Source of the DNA: Gluconobacter cadivus
Lineage (GTDB): Bacteria > Pseudomonadota > Alphaproteobacteria > Acetobacterales > Acetobacteraceae
Length of the DNA: 64,000 nt
NCBI RefSeq assembly: GCF_015244745.1
Contig: NZ_JABCQI010000001.1
Location: 186,001 to 250,000, forward strand
Reading direction: 5' to 3'
In this document: piece after piece, positions 36,598 to 46,654 of the stretch
Layout: each line of letters starts with the position of its first letter
How positions within the stretch are numbered: position 1 is the first letter of the stretch
Program-made: the position numbers and the translations under genes
Notes under the pieces: generated by a model
What the model was told of the DNA's origin: nothing
What the model saw: only the letters and a program-made list of their open reading frames with translations
Databases searched by the model: none

Positions 36598-37450
36598 CCA
36601 GCGTCAGGGTAAAGGTCGGGTCGATACGGAAATTCGGGTCCGGCTTTCCAGTGTCGTACATGGCCGTGCCGATGGCCAGAAACTCGACAATATGATCGCC
36701 CCAGACATGCGATTCTTCACGCAGTGTCGTCCCGATGATTTCATTGGCTCCGACCTCGGCCGCATGAGCCGACATCCGCTCCATCGCGTGCTCGCGCGCC
36801 GTGTAATAGGCCTGCGTAAACAGATCCAGTTCCACGCACTGCATGGCCTGTTTGAGCGTCGTCATCAGGCTCCGGCGCGGAATATGCTGCACGCAACATC
36901 CCAGAACCAGATCCAGCGGCCGCCGCCCCGAGCGCAGTGCCAGCGCAAAATCCTGCCCCGACAGATCGGACGTGAACGGTCGTCCATCCGGCCGCCGATA
37001 GCCAGAATGTCCTTCCGCATGCACGATGGCCGTCCCGAAGGCCCGGAACTCCAGCATGCCGCTGTCGGCCAGCTGTGAAATCTCCAGCCGCGTTCCAACG
37101 ATCCCGTCTGCGCCAAGCTGCTCGGCTTCCTCGCGCATGATTTCGACGGCCTTCTCACGCGCGCCATACATGGCGCCCGTCAGATCCGTCAGTTCATAGG
37201 ACGTATTGCGGAACTGCGTATTGGCCTGCACCTTCCAGATGCTGTTGCCCAGACACAATCCCAGCGCCCGGAACCCGGCCTGCTCGACGACCAGCAGTTC
37301 ACGCACGCTGAAATCCGACGTTGCAACCCGTCCGCCAGACGCTCTCAGCGGCGGCACCTGTCCACCACTCTGCGCCGGTTCGGAAGATCCACCCCCGCCC
37401 CAACCCGGAGGAAGCGAATCAAAACCCGGAACCTGATCGAAGATACCCAT
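36590..37450 (-). CDS. Protein with two YbjQ/UPF0145-like domains
   Basis: A 286-residue protein made of two related halves. Each contains the YbjQ-type pattern of a strand, then a helix with AREKAVEIMREEAEQLGADGIVGT-like residues. The first copy is at about residues 55-130 (ending LGADGIVGTRLEI) and the second at about 175-265 (ending VGANEIIGTTLREE). Small YbjQ proteins form pentamers and are annotated as heavy-metal binding, which is weakly founded. A Gly/Pro-rich N terminus of 40 residues precedes them. It lies between a second YbjQ-like gene and telA. Confidence 0.8.
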   Translation of the reverse strand: MGIFDQVPGFDSLPPGWGGGGSSEPAQSGGQVPPLRASGGRVATSDFSVRELLVVEQAGFRALGLCLGNSIWKVQANTQFRNTSYELTDLTGAMYGAREKAVEIMREEAEQLGADGIVGTRLEISQLADSGMLEFRAFGTAIVHAEGHSGYRRPDGRPFTSDLSGQDFALALRSGRRPLDLVLGCCVQHIPRRSLMTTLKQAMQCVELDLFTQAYYTAREHAMERMSAHAAEVGANEIIGTTLREESHVWGDHIVEFLAIGTAMYDTGKPDPNFRIDPTFTLTLDD

Positions 37451-37501
37451 GGGACTCCCGCCGTAAAATCCACAACATCACGAGGCCGCTCGGAACGAGC
37501 C

Positions 37502-38470
37502 TCAGAACAGATCATTCAAGCCGTCAAACAGACCATCCAGTCCCTCGACGACCTCGCTAACAACCTCACCGCCGACTTCAAGACCCAGAACAGCCGCCTC
37601 GACGCGGCCATCCCTGCCCCGTTCGCCAGCCTCCTCCTCAACCTCGATCCGGTTCGAAACCCCGGCGAAAAGCGGCCGATGCTGCAAGCCCGAACGGACC
37701 GCATCATCCAGTCCGCAGACCATCGCAGGCGACACCGAACCCTGACCGCCGATGCGCCGATATCCAAGAATACTCACAGCCGCCCGCACCCGGAGCGACT
37801 TCACGACACCCCGTTCCGACTGCACCGTCAGTCCGACAATCTCGTCATGCCCCAGCGCCCCGTCCCAGTTCCGGCAGGTCGGATCGTTCCGCAGGCTCAT
37901 CGCAGCTGCATCCCGGGCCGACCGCTTGGCCTGCGTCAAAAGAGCGCTTTCCCCAATGCTAAACGCATCAAAAAAGCCTTCCAGAGGCCCCGTGTAGCGG
38001 ATCTCTTCCCACGTCCCGACGCCGTAATTCACAGGCACGATCCCGGCTGCAAGCGCCACATCCAGCGTCGCCGCATTCCAGGGCACGCAAGGGAGCACAT
38101 CCAGACGTTCAAGCTGTGGCACACGCACCGCCTCACCATGCAACATGAACCCAAGCGCCCCGCTATGATGCTCAAGCCGGTATCGCAGGTTCAAAACCGC
38201 TCCCGCTCCCAACGCCCGCGCCTGCTCGCGGATGCGGTCCGTTGCTGTGCGCCAGCCTGCTTCATGCACGGCCTGCCAGTTCATCCCGGACTTCCACCAG
38301 GTTTCGGCATGGACATTGCCCAGCGGCATAATCGCCATGGACGGCGTCAGAAGCGCCTGTCGCACCGATCCCAGACGCACCAAAGGACGTGCCCGACTGC
38401 CAAGCTCGTGAAACGCCCTTGCCTCGGCCTCTTTTTTCGGACCGGAGGACCAAGGAAACAGACGCATCAC
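37502..38470 (-). CDS. Diverged two-domain YbjQ-like protein
   Basis: A 322-residue protein that again shows a duplicated YbjQ-like pattern. The first helix-strand unit is around EAGWRTATDRIREQARALG with GAGAVLNLRYRLE. The second is around ALLTQAKRSARDAAAMS with GHDEIVGLTVQSER. The match is weaker than in the downstream gene. The last 45 residues are acidic and Val/Gly/Leu-rich with an amphipathic pattern. It overlaps the small upstream gene by 4 bases and is spaced 51 bases from the next gene. Function unknown. Confidence 0.7.
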   Translation of the reverse strand: MMRLFPWSSGPKKEAEARAFHELGSRARPLVRLGSVRQALLTPSMAIMPLGNVHAETWWKSGMNWQAVHEAGWRTATDRIREQARALGAGAVLNLRYRLEHHSGALGFMLHGEAVRVPQLERLDVLPCVPWNAATLDVALAAGIVPVNYGVGTWEEIRYTGPLEGFFDAFSIGESALLTQAKRSARDAAAMSLRNDPTCRNWDGALGHDEIVGLTVQSERGVVKSLRVRAAVSILGYRRIGGQGSVSPAMVCGLDDAVRSGLQHRPLFAGVSNRIEVEEEAGERGRDGRVEAAVLGLEVGGEVVSEVVEGLDGLFDGLNDLF

Positions 38471-38853
38471 GGCTGGAAATCCGTCAGTTCAGCGGCTGCA
38501 TGCCCTTCACCCGAAACCGCCAGTCCGGCCTCATGGATTTTTTGACGCAACTCCGTGATCCAGTCCCGGACCGGGACCTCCTTGCGACTGATAACCACTC
38601 CACGCACCTCATGCGCGATCTCGGCGACCACCCCGGTTCCGTTACGCCGGAGCACGAAAACCCGTGTTTCAAACCGAAGGGCAAGCTCCTCGATATCGAC
38701 CGTGCGTTTCAGCCACCCCCGCGCCTTCCGCGTCACGGTTGCCTGACGCGGGAACGCCTGCTCACAGAAGGCTGCGAACTTTTCCAGAAAACGCTCCCGA
38801 CCGCCTTCAGCGTCCCGGATCAGCGCCGCAAGATCGTCGATATTCCCGGTCAT
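38467..38853 (-). CDS. Uncharacterised 128-residue protein of the TelA operon
   Basis: I do not recognise a family. It is soluble, without signal or membrane segments. The order is a helical N-terminal part (DDLAALIRDAEGGRERFLEKF), a basic stretch with TRKARGWLK, two strands around FETRVFVLRR and VRGVVISRKE, and a helix with WITELRQKIHEAG. It is first in the four-gene operon and coupled to the next gene, so it probably acts with the YbjQ-like and TelA proteins. Confidence 0.7.
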   Translation of the reverse strand: MTGNIDDLAALIRDAEGGRERFLEKFAAFCEQAFPRQATVTRKARGWLKRTVDIEELALRFETRVFVLRRNGTGVVAEIAHEVRGVVISRKEVPVRDWITELRQKIHEAGLAVSGEGHAAAELTDFQP

Positions 38854-38937
38854 AAGCCCCTCTCGACATCGGCTGTTACAGTTCGACAGGTTTACTCTCC
38901 CGTCAATCAGGAAATTCCGCTTTCGAAAAGTTCACAT

Positions 38938-38974
38938 AAAAAAAGCCCCCAGTCGCAATGACCGGGGGCTTTTC
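38938..38974 (-). terminator. Terminator after the TonB-dependent receptor gene
   Basis: AAAAGCCCCC pairs with GGGGGCTTTT, and an inner GTC/GAC pair shortens the loop. The A-run at the left supplies the minus-strand T-tract. Confidence 0.9.
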
Positions 38975-39007
38975 AGGAGGGCTGTCTTCAGGACAGTCAA
39001 GGCGCCA

Positions 39008-41998
39008 TCAGAAATCGCGGGAAATCTGCAGCCAAGCGTAACGGCCCATATACATGCTGCCATACAGACCCTGCGCACTGTTCGTGGAACCGTCCACAAC
39101 ATATGGCGGGTTTTTGTCGAGCAGGTTGTTCACGCCGCCGGTGAAGTTCCAGTCGTTGTAATGGTATCCGACGGAAATATCATGCGTGAAAATGCCCGGC
39201 GTCTTGACGCGACCATAGCTACCCGGGGACTGACGGTTATAGGCGGCGAGGTCCGTCTCACCATCATTCCACATCATGCCACCTGTATAATTCATCATAT
39301 AGGTGAAGCTGAAATTGCCATGTTGCCAAGTCGCGGTTGCATAGTCACGAACGCGCGGCTGACCGTTACCCGTCGTGTACATCAGACGACCGGCAAGATT
39401 GTCCCACTGACCACCAGCCTGGAACTGCTGGAGATAGCTGATCAACTGCTGGAAGTTGTTGCTGATTGTCAGGACGTCATGCGGCGTGACGCGGATACGA
39501 TAATCAAGATCGAAATCGATACCACCTGTCTTCAGACCACCCTGATTGACGTAAAAAGTGGAAACGTCGTTGATCTGCTGGGAAATGGACGAACGGTTAA
39601 TATCCGAGCAGTAAGATTCGTTTCCACCCTGATAGCACTGATTGACGATATACTGCGGGCTCAGCGGCGAGATCAGGTTCTTGAGCGTGTAATGCCAATA
39701 CTCGATAGACGCGGACAGACCCGGAATCCAGTGAGGGGTAAATTCTGCACCGAACGTATAGGTCCGGCCGGTTTCCGGCTTCAGCTTCGCATTGCCACCC
39801 GTCAGAGACGGAATCTGGCCGGAGTTCACGTCCTGCATGGTCTGCGGGCTGGAGACGCCGTGCTTCATGCAGTTGGCAATGACGGTCGGACTCGTAGCTT
39901 CCGTGCACGGATCGGCACCCGGCAGATAGTTCAGGTACTGGCCGCCATACAGTTCATACACGTTCGGCTGACGGAAAGACGTTCCCAGCGTTGCGCGGAG
40001 ATGCACGTCACGAACCGGCTGCCAGTTGATTGAGGTCTTCCAGTTTTCCGTGTCGCCGACATTGTTGTAGGACGAGAAACGCCCCTGTCCGTCGATGGTC
40101 AGATCTTTTGCGAATGGTGCGTTATGCAGAAGGTTCAGACGGCCTTCGAGATAGGCTTCGCTGACGCTGAAGCCACCGCCCGTCGCACCCGACGGATTGG
40201 TCATGCTCAGACCAGCCGCGGCCAGCGGATCGGGATGGTAGGACAATTGCTCGCTGCGATGCTCCATCCCCAGAGCAATACCCAGACGACCACCATTCGC
40301 CCACGGCATCTTCACAACGTCGTTGTTGTTGATGCGGACGTTCAGGTCACGCATCTGATACGTCGCGTTGTCATGCGTATTGTAGTTGACGTATTTAATC
40401 TGCTCAGGCGTCAGCTTACCGAACGGATTGGTCGACAGCGTACAACCGGCAGAGGCCTGACAGACGGCAGGATTATATCTCACGCCGCTGTTCGGATCAC
40501 TCGGATCAAGCTGCTGGATGCCGTAGGTGTTCAGCAGGTGCTGGTAATTGCCCATGTTCTCGCCGACATCAGCCATCTGGCTGTTGCCGTAAGTGTAGGA
40601 CACGTCATACATCCACTTGTGGGTAATCTCGCCCTTGGCACCGAACATCCCCGTCACAGTATCGCTGGACGTCTCGGTGCGACGGTTTCCCATCTCGGTC
40701 AGACGGCGATAAAGCTGCACATCCTGCGGGTCGCCGGAATACAAACCATTCGCACCGGTTACAGTCGGATTGTAAGGGTCGTTTGCCGGAATCGTCAGAA
40801 CGTTCGGCAACGTCGACGGCGGAACACTACCTGACGTGGGTTCAGCAGCCATGAACGTGGACGTCGTACGGTGCGAATACATGGCGTTCGAATAGACCGT
40901 CAGATGACGGTTGAAATCATAATGGAAATCGCCGTTAGCTGTCGCATCCTGCCAGGAATTCAGCAGCGAAGACTGACGGGCGAAGTTATAACGGTCAGAA
41001 TTCGACCAATTATGGAACTGCGTACCGTTATTGCTCGTGCTCCAGGCGTAGTTACCATCAGCTGTGCTAATCTGACCGTTCGGCGGAATGGCCGAACCAT
41101 ACTTGACCGTCCCGCCCGCGCCCGGATTGTTCTGGGCGGCAGAATAGGCCCAGTCACGGTTGCGATTCATCACGCCCTGATTGGTCTGATACTGCGCGAA
41201 CAGCGTCAGGTTGCCCTTGTCATGATCAAAATTCCAGCCCTTGTAGGCTGAAATCTGGCCATTTTTACCATCGCCCAAGTCGCTGATGCCACCATGCAGC
41301 GTGATGTTGCCGGTGTTCAGGTTATGCTTGAGCTTGATGTTGATGACACCCGAAACGGCATCCGCACCATAAAGCTCCGAACCACCGTCCTTGAGCACTT
41401 CGATGCTTGCAATCGCCTGAACCGGAATGGTGTTCATGTCCACGCAGGAACTGGTCCCGTTCGTGTTCAGCGTCGTGCGCTTGCCATCGATCAGGACCAG
41501 GACGCGCTGCTGACCAAGATTACGCAGATCCGCGCAGGACATGCCGCCGCCGCCATTGGTGCTGCTGTTATATGTTCCACCGGACCCCATGGACGGCAGA
41601 CGCTGCAGGAAGTCCCCAACAGACGTCGCGCCCGTCATCTGGATCTGCTTGGACGTCACGATCTGGACGGGGTTCGCATTCTGATTGTTGGACGAGCGCA
41701 GTGCAGAGCCCGTAACCACCATGCTTTCACTACCGCCTTCGACAGCAGCAGGTGCAAATATGGCTTTTGCTTTCCGCGTGGAAGCAACGGGTACGGCAAC
41801 GGACGGTGCAGTAACTGGAGCGGCCACAGCAGGCTTTACGGCCTTGGAAGTAGTCGTCGAAGCGGCTGTCTTGTGATGCACAGCCTTGTGGGAACGGTGT
41901 TCCGGCTGTGTCGTGGACGCGGCGAAAGCCGTTCCTGACAGGGTCCCAACTCCGAGAATTGATGCACACAGCAACAGGTGGCGACGAGATGTGCTCAT
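39008..41998 (-). CDS. TonB-dependent outer-membrane receptor
   Basis: A 996-residue outer-membrane receptor. A signal peptide (MSTSRRHLLLCASILG to about residue 26) is followed by an unusual linker of about 70 residues, rich in Ala, Val, Thr, Lys and His, then a TonB-box-like ESMVVTGS. The plug domain contains LVLIDGKRTTLNTNG and LKDGGSELYGADAVSGVIN. The barrel ends in aromatic FSRDF-like residues (ISRDF). The start at 41998 is chosen from the signal peptide; the frame is open 31 codons further. Barrel type suggests siderophore or carbohydrate/peptide uptake, but the substrate cannot be named. No neighbouring uptake genes are present. Confidence 0.9.
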   Translation of the reverse strand: MSTSRRHLLLCASILGVGTLSGTAFAASTTQPEHRSHKAVHHKTAASTTTSKAVKPAVAAPVTAPSVAVPVASTRKAKAIFAPAAVEGGSESMVVTGSALRSSNNQNANPVQIVTSKQIQMTGATSVGDFLQRLPSMGSGGTYNSSTNGGGGMSCADLRNLGQQRVLVLIDGKRTTLNTNGTSSCVDMNTIPVQAIASIEVLKDGGSELYGADAVSGVINIKLKHNLNTGNITLHGGISDLGDGKNGQISAYKGWNFDHDKGNLTLFAQYQTNQGVMNRNRDWAYSAAQNNPGAGGTVKYGSAIPPNGQISTADGNYAWSTSNNGTQFHNWSNSDRYNFARQSSLLNSWQDATANGDFHYDFNRHLTVYSNAMYSHRTTSTFMAAEPTSGSVPPSTLPNVLTIPANDPYNPTVTGANGLYSGDPQDVQLYRRLTEMGNRRTETSSDTVTGMFGAKGEITHKWMYDVSYTYGNSQMADVGENMGNYQHLLNTYGIQQLDPSDPNSGVRYNPAVCQASAGCTLSTNPFGKLTPEQIKYVNYNTHDNATYQMRDLNVRINNNDVVKMPWANGGRLGIALGMEHRSEQLSYHPDPLAAAGLSMTNPSGATGGGFSVSEAYLEGRLNLLHNAPFAKDLTIDGQGRFSSYNNVGDTENWKTSINWQPVRDVHLRATLGTSFRQPNVYELYGGQYLNYLPGADPCTEATSPTVIANCMKHGVSSPQTMQDVNSGQIPSLTGGNAKLKPETGRTYTFGAEFTPHWIPGLSASIEYWHYTLKNLISPLSPQYIVNQCYQGGNESYCSDINRSSISQQINDVSTFYVNQGGLKTGGIDFDLDYRIRVTPHDVLTISNNFQQLISYLQQFQAGGQWDNLAGRLMYTTGNGQPRVRDYATATWQHGNFSFTYMMNYTGGMMWNDGETDLAAYNRQSPGSYGRVKTPGIFTHDISVGYHYNDWNFTGGVNNLLDKNPPYVVDGSTNSAQGLYGSMYMGRYAWLQISRDF

Positions 41999-42177
41999 CA
42001 AAGAACAAAATCCTTCAGAAGAATGTTGTTCCCTGTCTAAAGATCTCAGAGCGTGACTGTCACGAAAAATACATACCAGCCATGTCTTCAAAGGACACTT
42101 GAATGCAACATGTGTGATAAATGCAACGGTTATACCCAGGCAGGGTTTTGGTTTGGATTCAGTAATTAAACTGAAAT

Positions 42178-42214
42178 TTAAAAAGCCTCTGACCCGAAGG
42201 CCAGAGGCTTTTTT
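42178..42214 (-). terminator. Terminator after groEL
   Basis: AAAAGCCTCTG pairs with CAGAGGCTTTT. The upstream A-run gives a minus-strand T-tract 60 bases past the groEL stop. Confidence 0.9.
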
Positions 42215-42274
42215 GCAACAGATCTGGCATCTCGCCTCTTTCGTAAAAGAGGCGAAAGACGGACCGGACTTCGA

Positions 42275-43939
<1,665 letters not shown>

Positions 43940-43965
43940 TTACGAGAGGAAACGGGGACGGCTGA

Positions 43966-44256
43966 TCAGCCGATCACACCCATAATGTCGCTCTCTTTCA
44001 TGATCAGCAGCTCTTCGCCGTCGATCTTGACCTCGGTGCCGGACCACTTGCCGAACAGCACCTTGTCACCAGCCTTGACGTCCAGAGCCACGATCTGGCC
44101 CTGCTCGTTGCGGGCACCCGGGCCGACGGAAACGACTTCGCCTTCGGTCGGCTTGTCCTTGGCGGTGTCAGGAATGATGATGCCGCCGGCGGTCTTCTCT
44201 TCGCCCGTCAGGCGACGGACCACCACGCGGTCGTGAAGGGGACGAAACTTCGTCAT
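43966..44256 (-). CDS. groES: Co-chaperonin GroES, 10 kDa
   Basis: A 96-residue lid of the GroEL chamber. The sequence starts [13 protein letters not shown], contains the mobile loop around [15 protein letters not shown], and has [19 protein letters not shown] near the end. I start it at 44256 (MTKFRP); the ATG at 44268 adds four residues not seen in the family. It is first in groES-groEL. Confidence 0.98.
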   Translation of the reverse strand: MTKFRPLHDRVVVRRLTGEEKTAGGIIIPDTAKDKPTEGEVVSVGPGARNEQGQIVALDVKAGDKVLFGKWSGTEVKIDGEELLIMKESDIMGVIG

Positions 44257-44332
44257 GGATCGCTCCATTATTGGTCACACCCTTGTAAAAAGCAGCATGA
44301 CCGGGTTGCTGCACTCAATGACTGCAGTGCAT

Positions 44333-44359
44333 TTGGCACTCTCGTATGGAGAGTGCCAA
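44333..44359 (-). promoter_or_regulatory. CIRCE element (HrcA operator)
   Basis: TTGGCACTC-N9-GAGTGCCAA is a perfect 9-bp inverted repeat with the standard 9-base spacer. It differs from the classical TTAGCACTC by A to G, compensated in the other arm. It lies just downstream of the -10 of the groES promoter, so HrcA should block transcription. No hrcA gene is in the window. Confidence 0.95.
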
Positions 44360-44360
44360 T

Positions 44361-44389
44361 GACATAGGCGCCCAACCCGTTTCCGTCAA
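44361..44389 (-). promoter_or_regulatory. Vegetative-type promoter of groES-groEL
   Basis: On the minus strand, -35 TTGACG (44389-44384), a 17-base spacer, and -10 TATGTC (44366-44361). The -35 overlaps the last codons of the DUF4169 gene, and CIRCE begins two bases past the -10. An additional heat-shock sigma promoter is not evident. Confidence 0.7.
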
Positions 44390-44592
44390 GGATTCTCGCT
44401 GTCACTCCCAGACGGTCCAGAAGAAAGTTTCCGCCCGTCGAGCAGGCTTTTCAGCCGCTGTTTTTCCATGTTTTCCGTCAGTTTCTGGCGCTTGGTCCGT
44501 CCATACAAACGACGATTGGCATCCGCAACCTTGGCATCCTCAACGCCCTTGCGGCGTTTGCGTTCCCGGCGGAGATTGATGACGTCGCTCAT
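44386..44592 (-). CDS. DUF4169 family small basic protein
   Basis: A 68-residue protein, strongly charged, with the family pattern MSDVINLRRERKRRK then NRRLYGRTKRQK. It is predicted to be one long helix with a disordered Ser/Gly-rich end. Function is unknown. The gene lies just upstream of groES in the same direction, and its stop codon overlaps the groES promoter -35. Readthrough into groES is possible. Confidence 0.75.
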   Translation of the reverse strand: MSDVINLRRERKRRKGVEDAKVADANRRLYGRTKRQKLTENMEKQRLKSLLDGRKLSSGPSGSDSENP

Positions 44593-44634
44593 GATTCATG
44601 GCCTTTCGGGCATGACAAGACTGGATAGACAGAC

Positions 44635-45345
44635 ATGAAACACAGCCCATCGGACAAGAAAACCCCCGCATCAGGCCAGATGGTCAAGCTGACAGCCACG
44701 GACGGACACAGCTTCGACGCGTGGGAATCCGGCTCGGCGGAGTCGCCTCTCGCCCTTATTGTCGTGCAGGAAATTTTCGGCCTCACCGACCATATCCGCA
44801 ATGTCTGCAACGACTTCGCAGCAGAAGACTTCCACGTCATTGCCCCGGCCGTTTTCGACCGTGCAAAAGCCAATGTGGCCCTGCCTTACTCACAGGCTGG
44901 CGTGACGGAAGGCCTCGAACTTCGCAGCCAGATCCCATCCGACAAGACGCTTGCCGATATTGCTGCCTGCGCGAAGGTCCTGCGTGATGCCGGACACAGG
45001 AAAGTCGGCATCATCGGCTTTTGCTGGGGTGGTCTGCTTGCCTGGCTGACGGCAACCCAGACCCATGACGTGGACGCGGCCGTCAGCTGGTATGGTGGTA
45101 GCATCGGCAACCATGTCGATACCGCACCGCATTGTCCGGTCGAGCTGCATTTTGGCGGCGAGGATTCCTCCATCCCCCACACCGAAATCCAGAAGATCCG
45201 CGACGCTCGTCCCGAGGTCGAGGAATATGTCTATGACGACGCCGGTCACGGGTTCGGCTGCCCCGAACGCCCGAGCTTCAACAAGGACGCCCGTGACCTC
45301 GCATGGTCCCGCAGCGTCGATTTTCTGAAAACACATCTCGCGTGA
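44635..45345 (+). CDS. Dienelactone hydrolase family protein
   Basis: A 236-residue alpha/beta hydrolase. The nucleophile is Cys130 in GFCWGG, with Asp177 (GGEDSSIP) and His205 (AGHGF) completing the Cys-Asp-His triad of dienelactone hydrolases. The VVQEIFGLTDHIRN segment is a family hallmark. No catabolic genes surround it, so a substrate of the chlorocatechol pathway is doubtful. It is cytoplasmic. Confidence 0.9.
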   Translation: MKHSPSDKKTPASGQMVKLTATDGHSFDAWESGSAESPLALIVVQEIFGLTDHIRNVCNDFAAEDFHVIAPAVFDRAKANVALPYSQAGVTEGLELRSQIPSDKTLADIAACAKVLRDAGHRKVGIIGFCWGGLLAWLTATQTHDVDAAVSWYGGSIGNHVDTAPHCPVELHFGGEDSSIPHTEIQKIRDARPEVEEYVYDDAGHGFGCPERPSFNKDARDLAWSRSVDFLKTHLA

Positions 45346-45352
45346 AGCGCGT

Positions 45353-45394
45353 CCCTTCCACGGTGACACAGACTGTCGCAAAACCGTGGAAGGG
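45353..45394. repeat. 12-bp inverted repeat upstream of the DUF2934 gene
   Basis: CCCTTCCACGGT and ACCGTGGAAGGG form a perfect 12-bp inverted repeat with an 18-base loop. The loop contains a smaller GACA/TGTC pair. No T-tract follows, and a TATAAT begins 4 bases after the right arm, so a regulatory site is more likely than a terminator. Confidence 0.6.
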
Positions 45395-45397
45395 GTC

Positions 45398-45403
45398 TAT
45401 AAT
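45398..45403 (+). promoter_or_regulatory. Consensus -10 box of the DUF2934 gene
   Basis: TATAAT 48 bases before the ATG at 45452. A good -35 is absent at the right distance, so activation may depend on a factor bound to the inverted repeat at 45353-45394. Confidence 0.4.
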
Positions 45404-45451
45404 GATTGTAACCCCGGCGAATACCGCACCGGATCAGACAGGAGTTTCAAG

Positions 45452-45715
45452 ATGAGCACCAATCCGCTCAAAGACGACCCCAAGCACGACGCCGCGATCC
45501 GTCACGAAGCGCGTCTTCTGTGGGAAGCCGATGGCAAGCCGGACTGTGGCCCCGAAGGTTATCTCGAAAAAGCCGCCGACCTGATCGCAATCAAGGGAGT
45601 GCCGCAGGGCACTCCGGTTAAGGACCTGCCGCCGGTGGAACTGGACGGCGTGGAAATTGATGATGCACGGGCAGGCATCGACCTGAACGCAGACCCGAAC
45701 CATAATTTCGATTGA
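45452..45715 (+). CDS. DUF2934 domain protein
   Basis: An 87-residue soluble protein. The DUF2934 pattern is seen as AAIRHEARLLWEADGKPDCG followed by YLEKAADLIA. A GGAG ribosome site is 8 bases before the ATG at 45452; the frame extends upstream without support. The C-terminal part is acidic. Function unknown. The strong -10 and the inverted repeat upstream suggest regulated, possibly stress-linked, expression. Confidence 0.75.
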   Translation: MSTNPLKDDPKHDAAIRHEARLLWEADGKPDCGPEGYLEKAADLIAIKGVPQGTPVKDLPPVELDGVEIDDARAGIDLNADPNHNFD

Positions 45716-45763
45716 TTATGGTTTCCGCCGCGCTCGTTTTACGCAGGCGCGGCGTTCAGGGCT

Positions 45764-46654
45764 TCAGCCCTGTTTCAGAACACGTCCGGCTACCGTATCG
45801 AGCTTGGCCAGCAGCTTCGGATCGCGTGCAGCCGGAGCCGTGATGATTGCATGATCCAGAGCGCGCTCTGCACTGGCGTCGACCGGACGCTTCTTACCCA
45901 GCACCGGAATGACAGCCTTCACAAGGCGACGCGCATTCTCCGCATTGCCCGTCATGACCTTCACGACAGCCTCAACCGTCACGCTGTCATGCTCGCTGTG
46001 CCAGCAGTCGAAATCCGTGACCATCGCAACGGTCGCGTAGTTCATCTCCGCTTCGCGGGCGAGCTTGGCTTCCGGCATGTTCGTCATGCCCACGACCGAA
46101 CAGCCCCAGGACCGGTACAGCTCGCTCTCGGCACGCGTGGAGAACTGCGGACCTTCCATCACCAGATATGTCCCGCCCCGCGTGAACGGAATACCGAGCG
46201 AAGCCGCTTCACCCTGCACCACATCCAGCACGCGCGCCGAAACCGGGTCCGCCATCCCGACATGCGCCACGCAGCCGGTGTCGAAGAAGCTCTTCTCACG
46301 CGCAAAGCTGCGGTCGATGAACTGGTCCACCAGCACGAAATGCCCCGGGGGCAATTCTTCCTTGAGCGACCCCACAGCCGAAAGCGACAGAATATCTGTC
46401 ACGCCAGCGCGCTTGAGCGCATCGATATTGGCGCGGAAATTCAGGCGTGACGGCGGAATGGGATGACCCCGCCCGTGACGCGGCAGGAATACGCACTGCA
46501 CGCCCTCGAACGTCCCGAACAGCAGTTCGTCGGACGGCTCACCCCAAGGCGTTTCAACCTTGCGCCATTCCTTGTTTTCGAGTCCGTCGATATCGTACAG
46601 CCCCGAACCACCGATCACACCGATGACGGGCTGGATTTCCTGTTCCGAAGACAT
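45764..46654 (-). CDS. mtnP: S-methyl-5'-thioadenosine phosphorylase
   Basis: Cleaves methylthioadenosine to adenine and methylthioribose-1-phosphate in methionine salvage. The 296-residue protein has GVIGGSGLYDIDGL, LPRHGRGHPIPPS, and TNMPEAKLAREAEMNYAT with DFDCWH, which favour MTAP over purine nucleoside phosphorylase. The start at 46654 is taken from the conserved N terminus; the frame runs 35 codons upstream. No other methionine salvage genes are visible here. Confidence 0.92.
   Translation of the reverse strand: MSSEQEIQPVIGVIGGSGLYDIDGLENKEWRKVETPWGEPSDELLFGTFEGVQCVFLPRHGRGHPIPPSRLNFRANIDALKRAGVTDILSLSAVGSLKEELPPGHFVLVDQFIDRSFAREKSFFDTGCVAHVGMADPVSARVLDVVQGEAASLGIPFTRGGTYLVMEGPQFSTRAESELYRSWGCSVVGMTNMPEAKLAREAEMNYATVAMVTDFDCWHSEHDSVTVEAVVKVMTGNAENARRLVKAVIPVLGKKRPVDASAERALDHAIITAPAARDPKLLAKLDTVAGRVLKQG

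Noticed and set aside
45716-45763. Hairpin GCCGCGC-N13-GCGCGGC as terminator of the DUF2934 gene
   Set aside because: There is no T-tract after it and the loop is long, so the evidence is too weak for a feature.
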